Positions 11,240-24,000 of a DNA stretch of 64,000 nucleotides are shown here, in pieces (the stretch's first letter is position 1; each line of letters opens with the position of its first letter). This stretch comes from Sporobolomyces roseus (Eukaryota; Basidiomycota; Microbotryomycetes; Sporidiobolales; Sporidiobolaceae). Position numbers and translations under genes: made by a program. Location: the NCBI GenBank assembly GCA_016617785.1, contig JADILM010000002.1, positions 682,001 through 746,000 of the forward strand, written 5' to 3'. The notes under the pieces were generated by a model. That model had not been told where the DNA came from, did no database searches, and saw only the letters and a list, made by a program, of their open reading frames with translations.

Positions 11240-13944
11240 ATGTCACTCTCAAAACACGTCGACCCAGATCGAGTAATCGCAGAATCAAGGGAACACTCGA
11301 AAAAGACTGGCAGGACCTCGATTCATGATTTGATGGGAAGGGAACACCCAGGTCATATGGGAAGGAACTTGAAGAATCAAGACAGAGACGACGGTACTGA
11401 ACCTATCGTGAGCTTACTCACACTTTCCTTGTAATGGGATTGAGGAAAGAAACGACGAGAACTGATGGAAACGTTCTCGTAGCCCAAATACGCTCTCCCT
11501 GCTCATGGTGTACCTGCTCAAGAAGCTTACGAAACCGTCAACACTGAACTCTCGCTCGATGGAAACCCTACCCTCAATTTGGCTAGTACGTCGCTCTTTC
11601 CCCATTTCCGACGTTTCTAATCGGCATACTCAAGCTTCCAAGCTAATCTCCCTCTTGTGTGATTCGCAGGTTTCGTTCACACTCACATGGAAGAACATGG
11701 CACGAGGATCATGATTGAGAACATGTCGAAGAACTTGATCGATTCGGATGAGGTTAGTTTTGAATTCCGCTCCTCGGACCTAGTTGGGAACTGATCCTAC
11801 ATGCTCTTCGTTGACAGTATCCCGCTACAACACTCCTTCACTCTCGCTGCGTATCCATGCTCGCAAAACTCTGGCATGCCGACAGCGTCAATGAGGAAGC
11901 GACAGGTACTGCTACTACAGGCAGCTCTGAGGCGATCGCTTTGGGAGGTCTTGCGATGAAGAAACGCTGGCAAGCAAAGATGAAAGCTGCTGGAAAGAAC
12001 GCTTATACTCCCAACATCATCATGGGTACGCTTTCTCGAGTCCTTTTGAAGAAGTTCGCTCATGACTGACACCTGAGGTCGTAAAAGGCGCCAATGCGCA
12101 AGTCGCACTTGAGAAGTTTGCTAGGTACTTCGACGTAGAGGCTAGGATGGTCCCCGTCGATGCCAGCACAAATTATGTTCTTGATCCCAAACGTGCTATC
12201 GAAATGGTCGATGAAGTGAGTTTTCTCCACTTCACTCCTCTTTAGGAAGCTCACACACTCTCCGTTTCGTACCAGAACACGATCGGTGTATTTGTTATTC
12301 TTGGTTCGGTACGTTCTTGCCTCCCCTGCGGTCCCCGAACTTTCTCGCTCACCTAATTTGTTCAGACTTATACCGGACATTACGAGAACGTTCAAGAGAT
12401 GGCAGATCTCCTCGACGAGTACGAGAAGAAGACTGGTATCGACATTCCTATTCACGTCGACGGTGCTTCAGGTACGCTCATGAAAGCTCTTTCTGCCTGC
12501 TCGAGAAAGAAGTTGAGCTCGATCTCTTCAATAGGCGCTATGTTTGCTCCTTTCGCTTCTCCTTCTCTCGTCTGGGATTTCAGGATCAAGCGTGTCTCGT
12601 CGATCAACACCTCAGGCCATAGTGAGCTCAACTGCTCGAATATTTCTTCCGACCTTTCGAATCTCTCTTTCTCGTATTCCCTCGCTCGATGGAGCTGACC
12701 GATACCTCTCTTGCGCGTACAGAGTGGGGCAAGGCCTACGTCGGAGTAGGTTGGATCGTCTTCAGGGACAAAGCACATCGTAAGTGGACTTCTCGCAACT
12801 TGCCCAAACTTTCCCCTAGAAGCTTTTGTGCTCTCTTTTCGTCACTTACCATCTTCTCGTCGATCCCACAGTCCCTAAGGAGCTTGTCTTTGAACTTCAC
12901 TACCTCGGTTCTGTGCGTTCTCTCTCTGTGTGCAGCCGATTCCGATCGGTTTTCGCAAATTTCGCTGACTTTTTTCATCGTCAGGTTGAGTACTCTTACT
13001 CGATCAATTTCTCGCGCCCAGCCGCACCAGTACTCGCTCAATATTTGTATGTCTCAGCCCTTGTCCGACTTTCGTTCGGTTTCGCTATTTGTTGACTCTC
13101 GATTATCCAACAGCAACTTCCTCTACCTCGGATTCGACGGATACAGACGCATCTCCCTTCACGACGCCAAGAACGCTCGTCTCCTCGCTCGCGCTCTCGA
13201 GAACTCGAAGTACTACACTGTCGTATCGGACGTTCACAAAGCAAAGGATGAGTCACTCGTCGAAAAGGCCAAAGCATCGATCGGTTTGGTCGATGACATC
13301 GGCATGTCTACGATATACTCTATGCGACAAGAGAATTGAGCTGACCTGCCTCGTCCGTCCAGAACACTACAAGCCCTGTCTTCCCGTGGTTGCGTTCAAA
13401 TTCAGCTCTGAATTCGTAAAAAATTACCCTCGTATCAAGCAAGCGTCAATTCAACATGGATTGAGGCAAAACAATTGGGTCAGTCACCTTTCTGTGGATA
13501 CACGCTAAGGATGCACGCTAAGGATGCACGAAGACCACGGAGCTCGCTGACTCTCGATTCTCGCTCTCCTATTTTCCCCTCATACCCTACTCATCCTCCC
13601 TCGCAGATCGTTCCCAACTATGAGCTTCCTCCCAACGTCGAGAACGAAGAAGTTCTTCGTGTCGTCATTCGTGAAAAGGTGAGCTTATACTGGAGATCCA
13701 CAACTCGACACTAGCTCATCATTGTTTCTCATTTTGACAGTTCAACGAGGATATGGTCGAACGTCTCGTCGTCGACATCATTCAAGTCACCGAATCGTTG
13801 ATGGAAGAACACAAGCAAGATGTTGTCAACCCTGGATCGTCTCTCCTTCAGAACGAAGACAAGAAGACTTCGAAGAGCGCCGAGTCGAGGGCTGCCAATC
13901 ACGGTGAAGGAGTTCGCCCTACCGGTCACGACTCTGTATGCTAG
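11240..13944 (+). CDS. GAD1: Glutamate decarboxylase (PLP-dependent)
   Basis: This enzyme converts glutamate to GABA and CO2 in the cytosol, feeding the GABA shunt and helping acid and oxidative stress tolerance. The start ATG at 11240 opens [12 protein letters not shown]. About twelve short exons give a full-length protein of roughly 530 residues. Conserved blocks are [28 protein letters not shown] (the aspartate contacting the PLP ring nitrogen) and INTSGHKWG, whose lysine binds PLP. That lysine codon is split by an intron: the exon ends at GGCCATA near 12620 and resumes with AGTGGGGC after the CAG at about 12720. The C-terminus ([15 protein letters not shown]) is also typical. One intron (about 13479-13604) is longer and holds a 13-nt tandem duplication. 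It stands alone between two minus-strand genes. Confidence 0.93.
13501..13530 (+). repeat. Two copies of a 13-nt tandem repeat inside a GAD intron
   Basis: The unit CACGCTAAGGATG occurs twice head to tail, and a third copy begins (CACG). It lies in the ~126-nt intron of the glutamate decarboxylase gene, which is about twice the usual intron length here. A slippage origin is likely. No function is suggested. Confidence 0.85.
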
Positions 13945-14082
13945 ATCAATAGGGACAAATCGAGTAAGGGTAGCGCTTGAGATAAGGAAAGGTCAATGCT
14001 TGAAAAGCGAGAACGAATGTCAAATAGTTTACAACAAAGAAGTTCTGTAACAAATAAAGGTCTCTTCTACACATTGTCTTCT

Positions 14083-17000
14083 CTATAAACTAGCTCCGAC
14101 CATCTTGCCGAGAACACTCTTGATCGTTCGTGCGAGATCGCTCGTCTCCTTGACTCGGTAAACCTTTCCTGGGAGAGCTCGAGGGAGATGCTCTGCCTCT
14201 GCTCCATCGCCCAATGCGATCAAGCATGCCGTCACCTTTGGGTTGCGATCGAGCGCACGTCGAAGGTCTTCGGGTCCGATCGAATACTGTGGAAGTTGAC
14301 GGGCGGAGTCAGTCCCGTACGTTCCATCGGCTGAAGACAAGACGAGAATAAGGACGCACCCTATCAAAGTTTGCATCAGTCAAAGCGATGACAAAGTGGT
14401 CGTCGGCTTCCTCGCTTCCTACCGCATCGACGGCTTGTTCGATACCTTCGATCGTGTGATCGCCCGGCCAACAGTATTGGGGAATGAGGGCGGCTTTCTG
14501 AAGGTATTTGTAGCGATCGCCGACGTTTGAGCCTGCGACGAGGTAACTGTCGGGGACAAGCGGAATCGTCGGCTCCTCGCCGCTGTGACCGACAATGTCG
14601 ACGCGCCACTTCTGTTTGCCAGCAGAGGACAGGCGGTCGAAAGCTTCAAGAATCATCACAACTGTGAGAGCAAGCGGCGATGTCAGCGACAGTGAGAGGG
14701 TATAGCAGAGGTGGAGAGCTGAGCTTACGAGCTTCGAGGGATCGCGCGTAGCGTCCATCGGCTTGATTCCGATAGAGCGAAGCCGAAAGATCGAAAACGA
14801 AGCGAATTCGTTTGGGCTTGAGTTGAGGTTGACCGATCTCAGCTGTGAGGAAATCATATCTCTGTCAGTACTGGCTGCGTGAGGAGGAAAGAGACGGGAG
14901 AAACTCACGCTTCTCGAGACCTCTTCGCTTGTAGACAGTCGACTCTCCAGTCAAACCCTCAGTAATACGACTCTCATCCAGATCGCCATCGGTCTGGCGG
15001 GCGAGCCAGACACGCTCCTCCTCTTTCGCTTCGAGGTCTGTAAGAGAAGAGTCAGGAGAAGCGAGCGATTAGGTCTGGAAGAAATCAGACGTACTTTCGA
15101 GGAAACTGACTAAGGACTGGATGTTGGCCGACACGGTGTCGTAGTAGCGAGAGTATGTCGAAGACTGCGACGAGGTGATGTCGACTTCGGCGAGTTTCTG
15201 CGCAAGCTCTTTTCTAGCCATCTCGCGCGCTCTGTCACTGATTTCGTCGGGAACCTGAGCTTTGAGAGAATCCGGGATCTGTCTGATGTCGTGACCTTTG
15301 AACAATCGCTTGTAGCCTCCCTGCAAACGGAAGAATCAGGTTGAGCACTCGGCAAGTTGTGGGAAGAAAAGCAAGAACGCACTCTTCCTCCCAATCCCGC
15401 TGTGTCTCGACCACCTGTTCCTCCTGCCCAGGTATTACCTCCATGATGTTCCTTGTCGTCTTCCTTGCCGTGCTTCGGCTCACTCAACGATGTATCACCC
15501 TTTGGCTCGAATTCGATGATCTCGACTTTCTTCTTCGACTCCCCTTCTCCTCTCGAATCCTCGCCCCGAACCGCATCAATACCCACTCGCTCGACTCCCA
15601 GCTTGTATCGTCGAAGAATGTCATATAATGCATCGAGAGTTTCGGGTTGATGGACGTCGAAATCGAAGATATTGCGAAGAGCGGACTCTAATGGTTCATC
15701 GAATTGCTTCATGTGACGAACGAGCGCGAGAAGTTCCCGAAGTGAGAATGGATAGGTGATCGTGCCCTTGTCAAATTCGACTCGTAGATCCTGGAAAGCT
15801 TGGACCAAAGCCTTGAGTTGTTCAGCGGGAAGATCGGGCGCGAGTTGTGCGAGAACGTCCAATTCGGAGTCGAGGTCGGGGTTCGGTACGGCGTAGCAAG
15901 AGAAGTTGTCGCCGAGTACTTGTAAGAAGGGATTACCGAGGAAAGGGAAACCCTGTGAGCCAGTCAAGGGGTCAGCCGAGAAGCGAAGGCGAATGCGGCA
16001 AGAGCTGAACGAACTGGTCGATTGCCGAGCAAGATGAGGCGGAAGTTCTTGTGTACGACGATATCTTGTGACGAGCGCGCAGCTGAAGGACGAACGCTTC
16101 CTCCTCCGGGGAGCGAGAGCTCGCCACGACTGGCCAGAGCACTCAGAGCTCCGACTACTGCTGGGTTCGCCTTGTCCACCTCATCCTATCAATCACTCCA
16201 GATTGTCAGGTCACGAGGTAGTCGTGAGGGGACGAGCAAAAGAGAGAAGTAGCGTACGATGACGATCACCCGACCAAGCTATAAGGAGCGATGCGTGAGC
16301 TCACTTCAAAACGCATCGCAATGAGGGGAAGACGTACGCGAATAGCTCTCAGAAGAGGCGTTTCGAGATGCTTGAGAACTCCACCTTCGAGCGCGACCGC
16401 CTGAAGAAGGGATTGTGTCGTCGAGTCACGACTGAGCTGGACGTATTCTCGACCTCGTTGTAGGAGTTGAAGCAATCGATCCTGCTCGTCGTAAAGATAG
16501 TCAGCAGAAGAATCGTTCGACGAGGACAATGCGAGAACGAACGATGATCTTGTTCTTGCCGACACCTTGGTTTCCGAGGAGAAGAATGTGCTCGTTGGCG
16601 AGCTCTAGATCGACAGCGATATCCCGCAGGAGGAGAGTTTGCGATTGATTGCTGACGAGCGCGGAGAAGGCAAAGTTAGCTTTCGAAAGTCAGCAGAGAG
16701 TGAGGAGGAGCCAGTGGTCACTTACTCGAGGTAGTTGTCCATGTGAGGAACGTGAGCCAGGTTGTCGGGATCGTCAGGCGGATTGCAGCGACTGATTTCG
16801 TACTTTGTCTCGTTACCGCTCAACTCCCTCGATCGGAAAATGAGGGACTCCTCTGCAACTTCGACCGGCGGATAGACCTAGGAGGTACAGAGAATGTCAG
16901 TCGAGCCTGGGTTCCGAGCTTAGAGGGGACTGCACGCACTCGAAGAGGAGCGACTTGCAATCCTACTTGGACCATCAAGTCCTCGATTTGATCCTTCTCA

Positions 17001-19259
17001 GTGATCGGTAAGAACTGAACGAGAAGCGCTCGTTCCAACATTGTCCGAAGGTCTTCGTGAGGGAATCTTGCCAGTCGTTGCGCCATTCGAAGGAGAGATT
17101 TCGTTCCGAGCTTGCGAGCTTTGCTTCCGACATTCGAGGTGATGGCACGGTACTGAATGGCGAAGGTCTCCATCAAGTCGACGAGGTGAGTTGGGCAACC
17201 AGTCGCGACGAGGAGAGAGCGTTCTTCGGCGAGGTTCATCGGGGTGGTCGGGAGCGAAAGGAGGTTCGAGGTCAACTCCTCCGTAAGCCATTGTGTGACC
17301 GGTACCGATTTAGACGAGCTCGTGATGAGTCGGAACGAAGGATGGATCGATTCGAGGATTGGCGAAGAGGATGAGCCGTCCTGAATGACGAGGCGTTTCC
17401 CTTCCCACAGTTCTCCTTCTCGATCACTGACGAGTCGAGCGAGACTGCCGAAAGTCGCCCCAATCGTATCAACAGATTCCAACCACACCAATTTACCCTC
17501 CTTCATTCCTTTCACGAGCGCACTTTCTTGCCATCCTGTTTCTCCTCCATTTCCGACTACCCTTCGCATGAACAGCTCTCGACCTCCCAATTCTTTGTAA
17601 AGATGACAGACTTCGAGATCGTATCCGAGGAGAGAAGCGAAGTTTGTGATAACGAGGGAAGTCGAAGAGGAAGCGGATTGTAGGGAGGCAGAAGAGGGAA
17701 CGAAAGAGACGTCCCAGTTAAGCGAGTGGAGCTGAATGAGAGAAGCGAGGAGGTGTGTGAAGCGAGGAGTGACGGCGAGGTCTGGAGTAGACTGGAGTGG
17801 CCAGGGCAGGAGTTCGAGGGGACCGGCACCGACGAGTACTGAGACGTTTTCGCAACCCCTTCTCGCGAAGATAACTCGAGCCTTCGATTGGTCCTCCCTC
17901 TGAATGCCCTCCAATTCCCAGCCAAAGATCCCTTCCGCTAGTAGTGATTCCGCCGAGTCTAGCTCTCCGAGTCCTTCTGCCCAACTGCCGAATCCTGCGC
18001 TTTTCAATGTCTCCTCAAGCGCTCGTTTCGCCGGTTTCGATGCATAGGCTAGCTTCGGGTGGAGGACATGTAGGAGAGTGAGGAAGTCTTGAGGCGAGAC
18101 GAGGGATGAATCGGTGGGAGGTGGGAAAGTCGATAAGAAACGAGCTAGTTTGGCGAGTGAGGTGGCCGGGAAGAGAGGGAGTTGATCGGATTCGGAGGAA
18201 GAGATGCCTGAAGCCATCTTGTGTCGCATTTCTCGTTGGACTTGAAGCGTGAGGACGACTTCGGCTAGACGATCGTTAACCGTCTGGACTTGAGACTTTG
18301 TCGAATCGTCTCCGATCTTGCCTATCTCCTGCTGAGCCATGCACTTCCCAGCGAGTACAGGGTCGAGATAGCGGGCTTGGAACCTCGAACGGAACGGAGG
18401 GTCGATGGGCAACCCTGGAAAGGGCGGGACGGGACTACCGATTGCGACGATACGGAAATCGGGATGACAAGGAATGAAGTTGGTGGTCGATTCGCCGGAC
18501 TTGAGGAGGAGGTCGTATCTCGAAGGAGAGATGATATGGGTACCATCTTCCAAGTTCTGATGAGACGAACGGAATCAGCAAAAAAGACGACAGCTTGGAA
18601 TGAAAACTTGAGAAGACGAGCGTACCATTTCGCGATTCTCAAGCAGGTTGTTCAAGATTGGCAAGATACCTCTCTCGCATCGCTCAATACCTTCTAAGAT
18701 CAATGCCTTGCCCTCCTTCGCAGCCCTGACGACCGGCGAATCTACATAGACCAATTCTCCTCCTTTCCGAATCTCCCTCGATTGCTTGAGTTCCGCTTCA
18801 CCTATATCGCGGTGTAGAGAGACGTGCTCGAAGGGAGTGTTGAGAAGTGATAGGAACGTGAGAGCGAGTCGTCGGGAGTAGGGAGAAGGGGATGAAAGCA
18901 AGAAGACGTCTTGACCTGTAGAGCACAGATTGGTGAGAATATGCCAGTCGGTGATAGGAAAGAGCTCAAGACGTACCTAGTGACCATTTGCGCATCAACC
19001 AAGCGATCTCCTTTGCAACTGAAGGTTCCCTAAAGTCGAGCAGAGTTGAGGGACGAGGTAAACGGTCTTGATCCTTGGCCTCATAGACCGGTAAGCGCAA
19101 TTCATCGAGAGTCAGATGTCCGAGCAGCTCCCTTGATGACGCCGACGATTGAGGAGTGGTGGAAGACGTTGAGAGAGAAGAGGTGATCGCTTGAAGTCGC
19201 TGAGTTGGATTGTTCGGTTTAGACATCTTGATCAAGTGCCTCAATCGGCCTCTGAGCAT
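14083..19259 (-). CDS. VWA8-like AAA+ ATPase with C-terminal von Willebrand A domain
   Basis: Homologues of human VWA8 are large, dynein/midasin-type AAA+ proteins of mitochondria with poorly known function. The ATG at 19259 gives MLRGRLRHLIKMSKP, a basic, amphipathic start that fits a mitochondrial presequence; the longer in-frame reading to 19316 would need a TTG start. The first AAA module has a degenerate P-loop (SSPSPYSRR, no GK), followed by HRDIGEAELKQSREIRKGG. A later module near 16555-16610 has an intact Walker A (LLLGNQGVGKNK). The C-terminal VWA domain shows the MIDAS motif DLSAS in RFVFDLSASLY (about 14770-14800), then RVDIVGHSGEEP and TDANFDR. The stop is at 14083. The full domain order matches VWA8, so the family call is strong; the compartment is inferred from the N-terminus only. 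Confidence 0.86.
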
Positions 19260-19517
19260 GAAGAGAGAACAAAAGTCAGACGCCGGCTCAGCGAGAGGTG
19301 GAGAGGTCTCGGACAATGAGCAATCGGGAGCGGCTTCTCTTCACATCCGACCCGCACAAACTCGTGCGAGAATGATGAAAGAGGTAGTTTGCGATTTGAA
19401 CAAAGACGATAGAAGAGAGAGAAAACACAGAGAAGACTGAAAGAAACACAAGGCGGGTAGTAGACGAACAAGGTTGAGACGTGGAAGAATGACAAAAAAA
19501 AAGGGAAAGAGAGTTTG

Positions 19518-20587
19518 TTACGAAACAGATGGAATCGATTTACGAGTAGAACTAGATGAAGAAGACTGCGTCAGTTCTGTATGGTCAAGAGCGAGAAGAT
19601 AGCATGTGCTCACCCTTCGGTTCTCGTTCTTTCCAAACAAGGATTCACGAATCTCAGGCAACATTCGCTCTTCCAAGAGGCGTAGTCGTTCGTCAAGGGT
19701 ATTGTTGACGACGATGCGTGTTCCATATCCCTTCAATAACACACCACCGTTACTATCAATCGCAGTCGATCCCTACCATTAGCACGAAACGACGAGAAAG
19801 GAAAAGCGAACCAAAATGATGACTTACGATTTGTCTCCTAATTCTTCGTTAACCTCGAGCTTGACCTTGTATCCAATCTTCTCCTCAAACTCTTGCGCTG
19901 CGGCATCTGCGGCAGTCTTGAGAAGTTCTTGATCTTTGGGTCGACCAGAAACTTGAACGTCCTTCTCCATCATAGTGTACAGTGCCTGTGAGAAGAGTGG
20001 CGTACGTACATCAGTCGGTTAGTGAGTGCGTGGTGATGCGAGCGATACTTTCCACTCACTTGTAAGATCAAGTCTTTGAGTAACTCTCCATACTTCTTCT
20101 CATCTTTCGTAGTCTCACCAATTCTCGACTTGGCCTCGTCAAACACTTGTTCGAGTAACTCTTCACGCTTCTCGAGTAGTTGTAATCGAGCCTTGTTGTT
20201 CTGGTTCGAGACGGCGCTGTTCATCAAGCCCAACTCACAGAACGATCAGTTTTCCTGAAATCCTGAACACCTGCAGAGAAGACGACCTCGTAAAGACTCA
20301 CATCTTCCTCTCAATCTCAGCTCGCTTCTTCTTGCTCTCCAAGTTTGCATCAATGTTGCTACTTTCCTGACGAACAATCTTTCCCTTTTCGATTGCGAAT
20401 TCTTCGTCTGCCTTTACTTTGATCTCTCGAGCTTTTTCGAGTGCTTCTTGTTTGATGAATGCGGTCTACTCTCACATGTCGATCTTTGATCAGTACGAGA
20501 ACAGGAATAGGAGGGCAGTGCGAAAGAAGAGGAACTGACCATTTTGCGCATTTCGCTAACAACTTCATCGTCGGTGAGTCCAGGCAT
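19518..20587 (-). CDS. VMA4: V-type proton ATPase subunit E
   Basis: Subunit E forms the peripheral stator stalk (EG heterodimer) of the vacuolar proton pump, linking V1 to Vo. The start ATG at 20587 opens [13 protein letters not shown]. The following exons carry the classic long coiled coil: [20 protein letters not shown], then [10 protein letters not shown], then the [19 protein letters not shown] block. The C-terminal globular part includes a [20 protein letters not shown] block and [16 protein letters not shown] final 48-nt intron at about 19567-19614 precedes a serine-rich tail ending PSVS. Length is about 230 residues, as expected. Introns separate short exons throughout. It is divergent from the UGGT gene, with about 435 bp between start codons. 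Confidence 0.93.
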
Positions 20588-21022
20588 ACTGTAGCAGTGA
20601 GAGTATAATGATCAGTAAGGTTCTGGTATCTTCGGGAAGCTGTTGAGTCGAGGAATAAGAGGGTCGGAGGTAGTGGAGGGAGGGGGGAACGTTCAGTCTC
20701 AAGCGAACGCTGAATCGCTGCACCTCGAAAGCTAGAGCGATAGAGGACTATCCTTCGATATAGTGAACCCCCAGTGTAGCTAGTTCTGTATTGATGGATT
20801 TAGGTTGATGAAACTTTGTGACGACGTTGGACAAGCAAGAATAGAGGGTAAGAGGGAGAGGATGTAGCCAGGGCTTGTCTTGATGATTGAGAGCTTGTGA
20901 ATTTGTCTGACAGCTCACCTGTAGGTTATCTGATCGAGTGGGATTTGGGATAGAGTTGAGAGATGCGAGTTTCGCTTCTCTTGCTCTCCTCAGTTTGGGC
21001 TTGTCAACTATCGCACTCAAGC
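20588..21022. promoter_or_regulatory. Shared upstream region of VMA4 and UGGT genes
   Basis: This 435-bp gap separates two divergent start codons and must hold both promoters. I see no convincing gene in it; the small minus-strand frame at 20748-21020 has no family features. An in-frame upstream ATG for UGGT lies at 20963. No specific factor site was recognised. Confidence 0.5.
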
Positions 21023-24000
21023 ATGAGGTTTACCTCGCTGGTCGTGGTATTAATCGCTACCCTCACAACTACGAACGCGTCTCCCCCGATACAAGCATCA
21101 ATAGAGACGAGTTGGCCTGCTTCAGATCTCGTTACTCAATATTTGTAGGCACTCTCTCCTATCCTCTCCGGCGTACTCATTTGTGGAGCTGACGACGCGT
21201 GGAATGAGAACAGGGAGACTTTCTCACTCGAACAATCGAATCATTTCTTCCCTTTCCTTTCTTTCCTCTGTTCGACCCCCACTTCTCACTCTTCCCTCAA
21301 ACCTCAACTCTTACCACCTTCGAAAGCAGCCCTACGACAATACGAATCAGACAACGTCAACGCGGTCTTCACGCCAGAGGGAACGATCAGACAGAATGAA
21401 ACTATCGCACTTTTGGATGCGGCCGCAGTCAGGTCTCGATTGTTGAAGGGGAAAGGACAGAGACAGAGTTTGCATATGGCGTTGGCAATCAGGGAAACGA
21501 GTGTCATCATCGAGGGTATGAGGGGGATCTGGTTGGAGAGAAGGGAGGAGGTTATCGAGGATACTTCGAAAGAATGCGAAAGTTGGATTGATGTCGGGGG
21601 GCAGAGTGCTTGCTCTATCGATGAGTTCTGGAGTGTAGTAGGAGAGGAACAGAGAAATGAGAAGAGTCCAGTATCGCTTCCGAAAGAGTGAGTTGAGAGC
21701 TCTTTTCGTTTCTACTATGAGCAAGTGCTCAGTAATCTCTATCTTTCACAGTCTATCTTCCACTTCCCCTCCAGCATACTCTTTCGATCACATCGCACCT
21801 CCCGGCTCGAACGTCAACTTACCCCGAGTCGTCTTGTATGGTTCTCCTACCTCTCCCTCGTTCCAACAACTCTTCACTTTCCTCTATCAACTCGCTGTAC
21901 CCAAACCTCCAGCACCGAAAACATCTTCTGGAGCTGTCGCACCTCACCCTCCTCGTCTTCAATTCATTTTGCGATGGAAACCCTCAAAGTCGGCGATTGG
22001 GAATCAGGAGAAACTCGTTTTGACTGGATATGGAGCCGCATTAGACATCAAGAAGAGTGACTACCTCGCCATCGATGACAGAATCAATGCTCCTGAAGGG
22101 ACTAGTTCAGGCTCACCTGCATCTTCCAATATCGACTCGAACGAATCGACACCTCCATCGATGGATCCCGTCAAGAAGGCAGACATTCCAGGTAAGCTTC
22201 CTACTTGACATTGTCCGTCCGACTCACAATCAGCTGATCATTTCTCCTACCGTCCAATAGAATTGAGTCTTCGAACTGCTCAATACATCATGTCTTCGGA
22301 CGACTCTTTCAAAGCATTTACTTCCCTCACCTCCCGTTTCCCACTCGTCGCATCCCAACTTCCCACACTCGTTCCCGATGTCTCTCCTCTCCTCATCTCC
22401 GAAGTCAACACGAATCAAATGTCCTCGACCCTCACCCAAAAACCCTCATTCCTACTGAACGGCCTCTCGCTGACCGAAGCTCAAGTCGACCCGTTCAGTC
22501 TTACTAGATTGATGAGGAAGGAACGAAAGTACGTGACGGATTTACAAGGTCTCAACAAACACATGACCAGTAAATCAGCGAGGGAAATCTTGATTAATGG
22601 TGGAGCGAAACCGGTTGCAAGCACTCAGCAGGGTATGATGCCGATTGAGGCTTTGGGTGAGCTATTCGATGCGACGGATAGGAAAGAAGGTGGGAAAGTT
22701 ACGCTGTGGTGGAATGATTTGGAGAAGGATAAGCGATACCAATCTTGGCCCAGTACAGTTCGAGACGTGAGTTGCTTCATTTCCTCTGCTCGAGCTCGAT
22801 CTGAGATGCTGATATCACGAGTCTCTTGCAGCTCCTTCGTCCGACTTATCCAGGTTCGATGAATCTCGTCGCTCGCAACCTCAACAACGTCGTCTTCGTT
22901 CTCGACCTCTCTCAACCTGCGTCCCTCGTCCTCGTCACACAAAATATCAAGCAATTCATCAGCCGAGGAATCCCAGTTCGGTTCGGACTCGTACCGCTCG
23001 TATCGTCAAGCGATAGCCCGAACTCGATCACGACGGAAATGGCTCAAGTTGTGTCGTATCTCGTCGATCAGATTGGTCGAGGACAAGCGATCAAGTTCCT
23101 GCAAGACGTGAGCTGCTCTCGCTGTCATCTCGCGAGTTCTGATCGATGCTCAAGCGGCATTTGTGGTCAAACAGATTCTCGAGGCTTCCCCGACTAGTCC
23201 AGTCACGCCAGATCTCCTTCGTCGAGCCTATACACGACTATTCCTTCAGTCGGGCAACTCAGCAGAAGGTCCCCTCGCTGCTTTCCAATCGGTTCTCGAA
23301 GATACGTCACGCCTGAGCAAGACGAGAGACTATCTCAAGCGTCTCGGCGTACCACTCTCGGCAGGACAAGCAGAGGTCGCCGCGTCTCCTGGAAGTTTCT
23401 TCCTGAATGGAGCTCATTTCCCGATCGACGAGGTCCGCTTTTCTCCTCCATTCTGCTCGTCTGCCTTTTCGTTGCCTGACCATCTCGCGTAAACCTACAG
23501 GACTTCTCGCAGAACTTGCAACGTACTCTCGGTCTTCACTTGCAATTCCTTCAGCAAGAGACCTATCTCAACTCGCTCACGGACGATCACGATGCGAATA
23601 CCTACTTTGCCGATTTGCCCTCGACATACGAACGAAGGAACCCTTACATCTTCACTTCGAACGAGAACAATCCTCTCAAGATCGTTGATCTGCTCGGCGC
23701 TTACGATGGAATCATCCCGAAATTTGTCGAGTCGTTCTATATCGAAGGGAGTGAGTCTGAAGCTCTCTCGTTTTTCTAGGCGATCTCACGCTGACGGAGA
23801 GTAACCACAGCGAGCGGTCGTATCGATCAGAAGACTGGACTCGATATCGAAGCTCCCGCTGCCGTTGTGACCATGTTGATCGTTGCCGATATCAACGAGG
23901 TCGCAGGTATCGAATTCGTCAAAGCCGCTATGCAACTTGCAGTACGTTCAGGCATCGTATACACGCCATACTTCGATGATGACTGACACTCGCCTTCGCT

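Noticed and set aside
19260..19316. Longer N-terminus for the VWA8-like protein
   Set aside because: It would need a TTG start; the ATG at 19259 gives a credible presequence.
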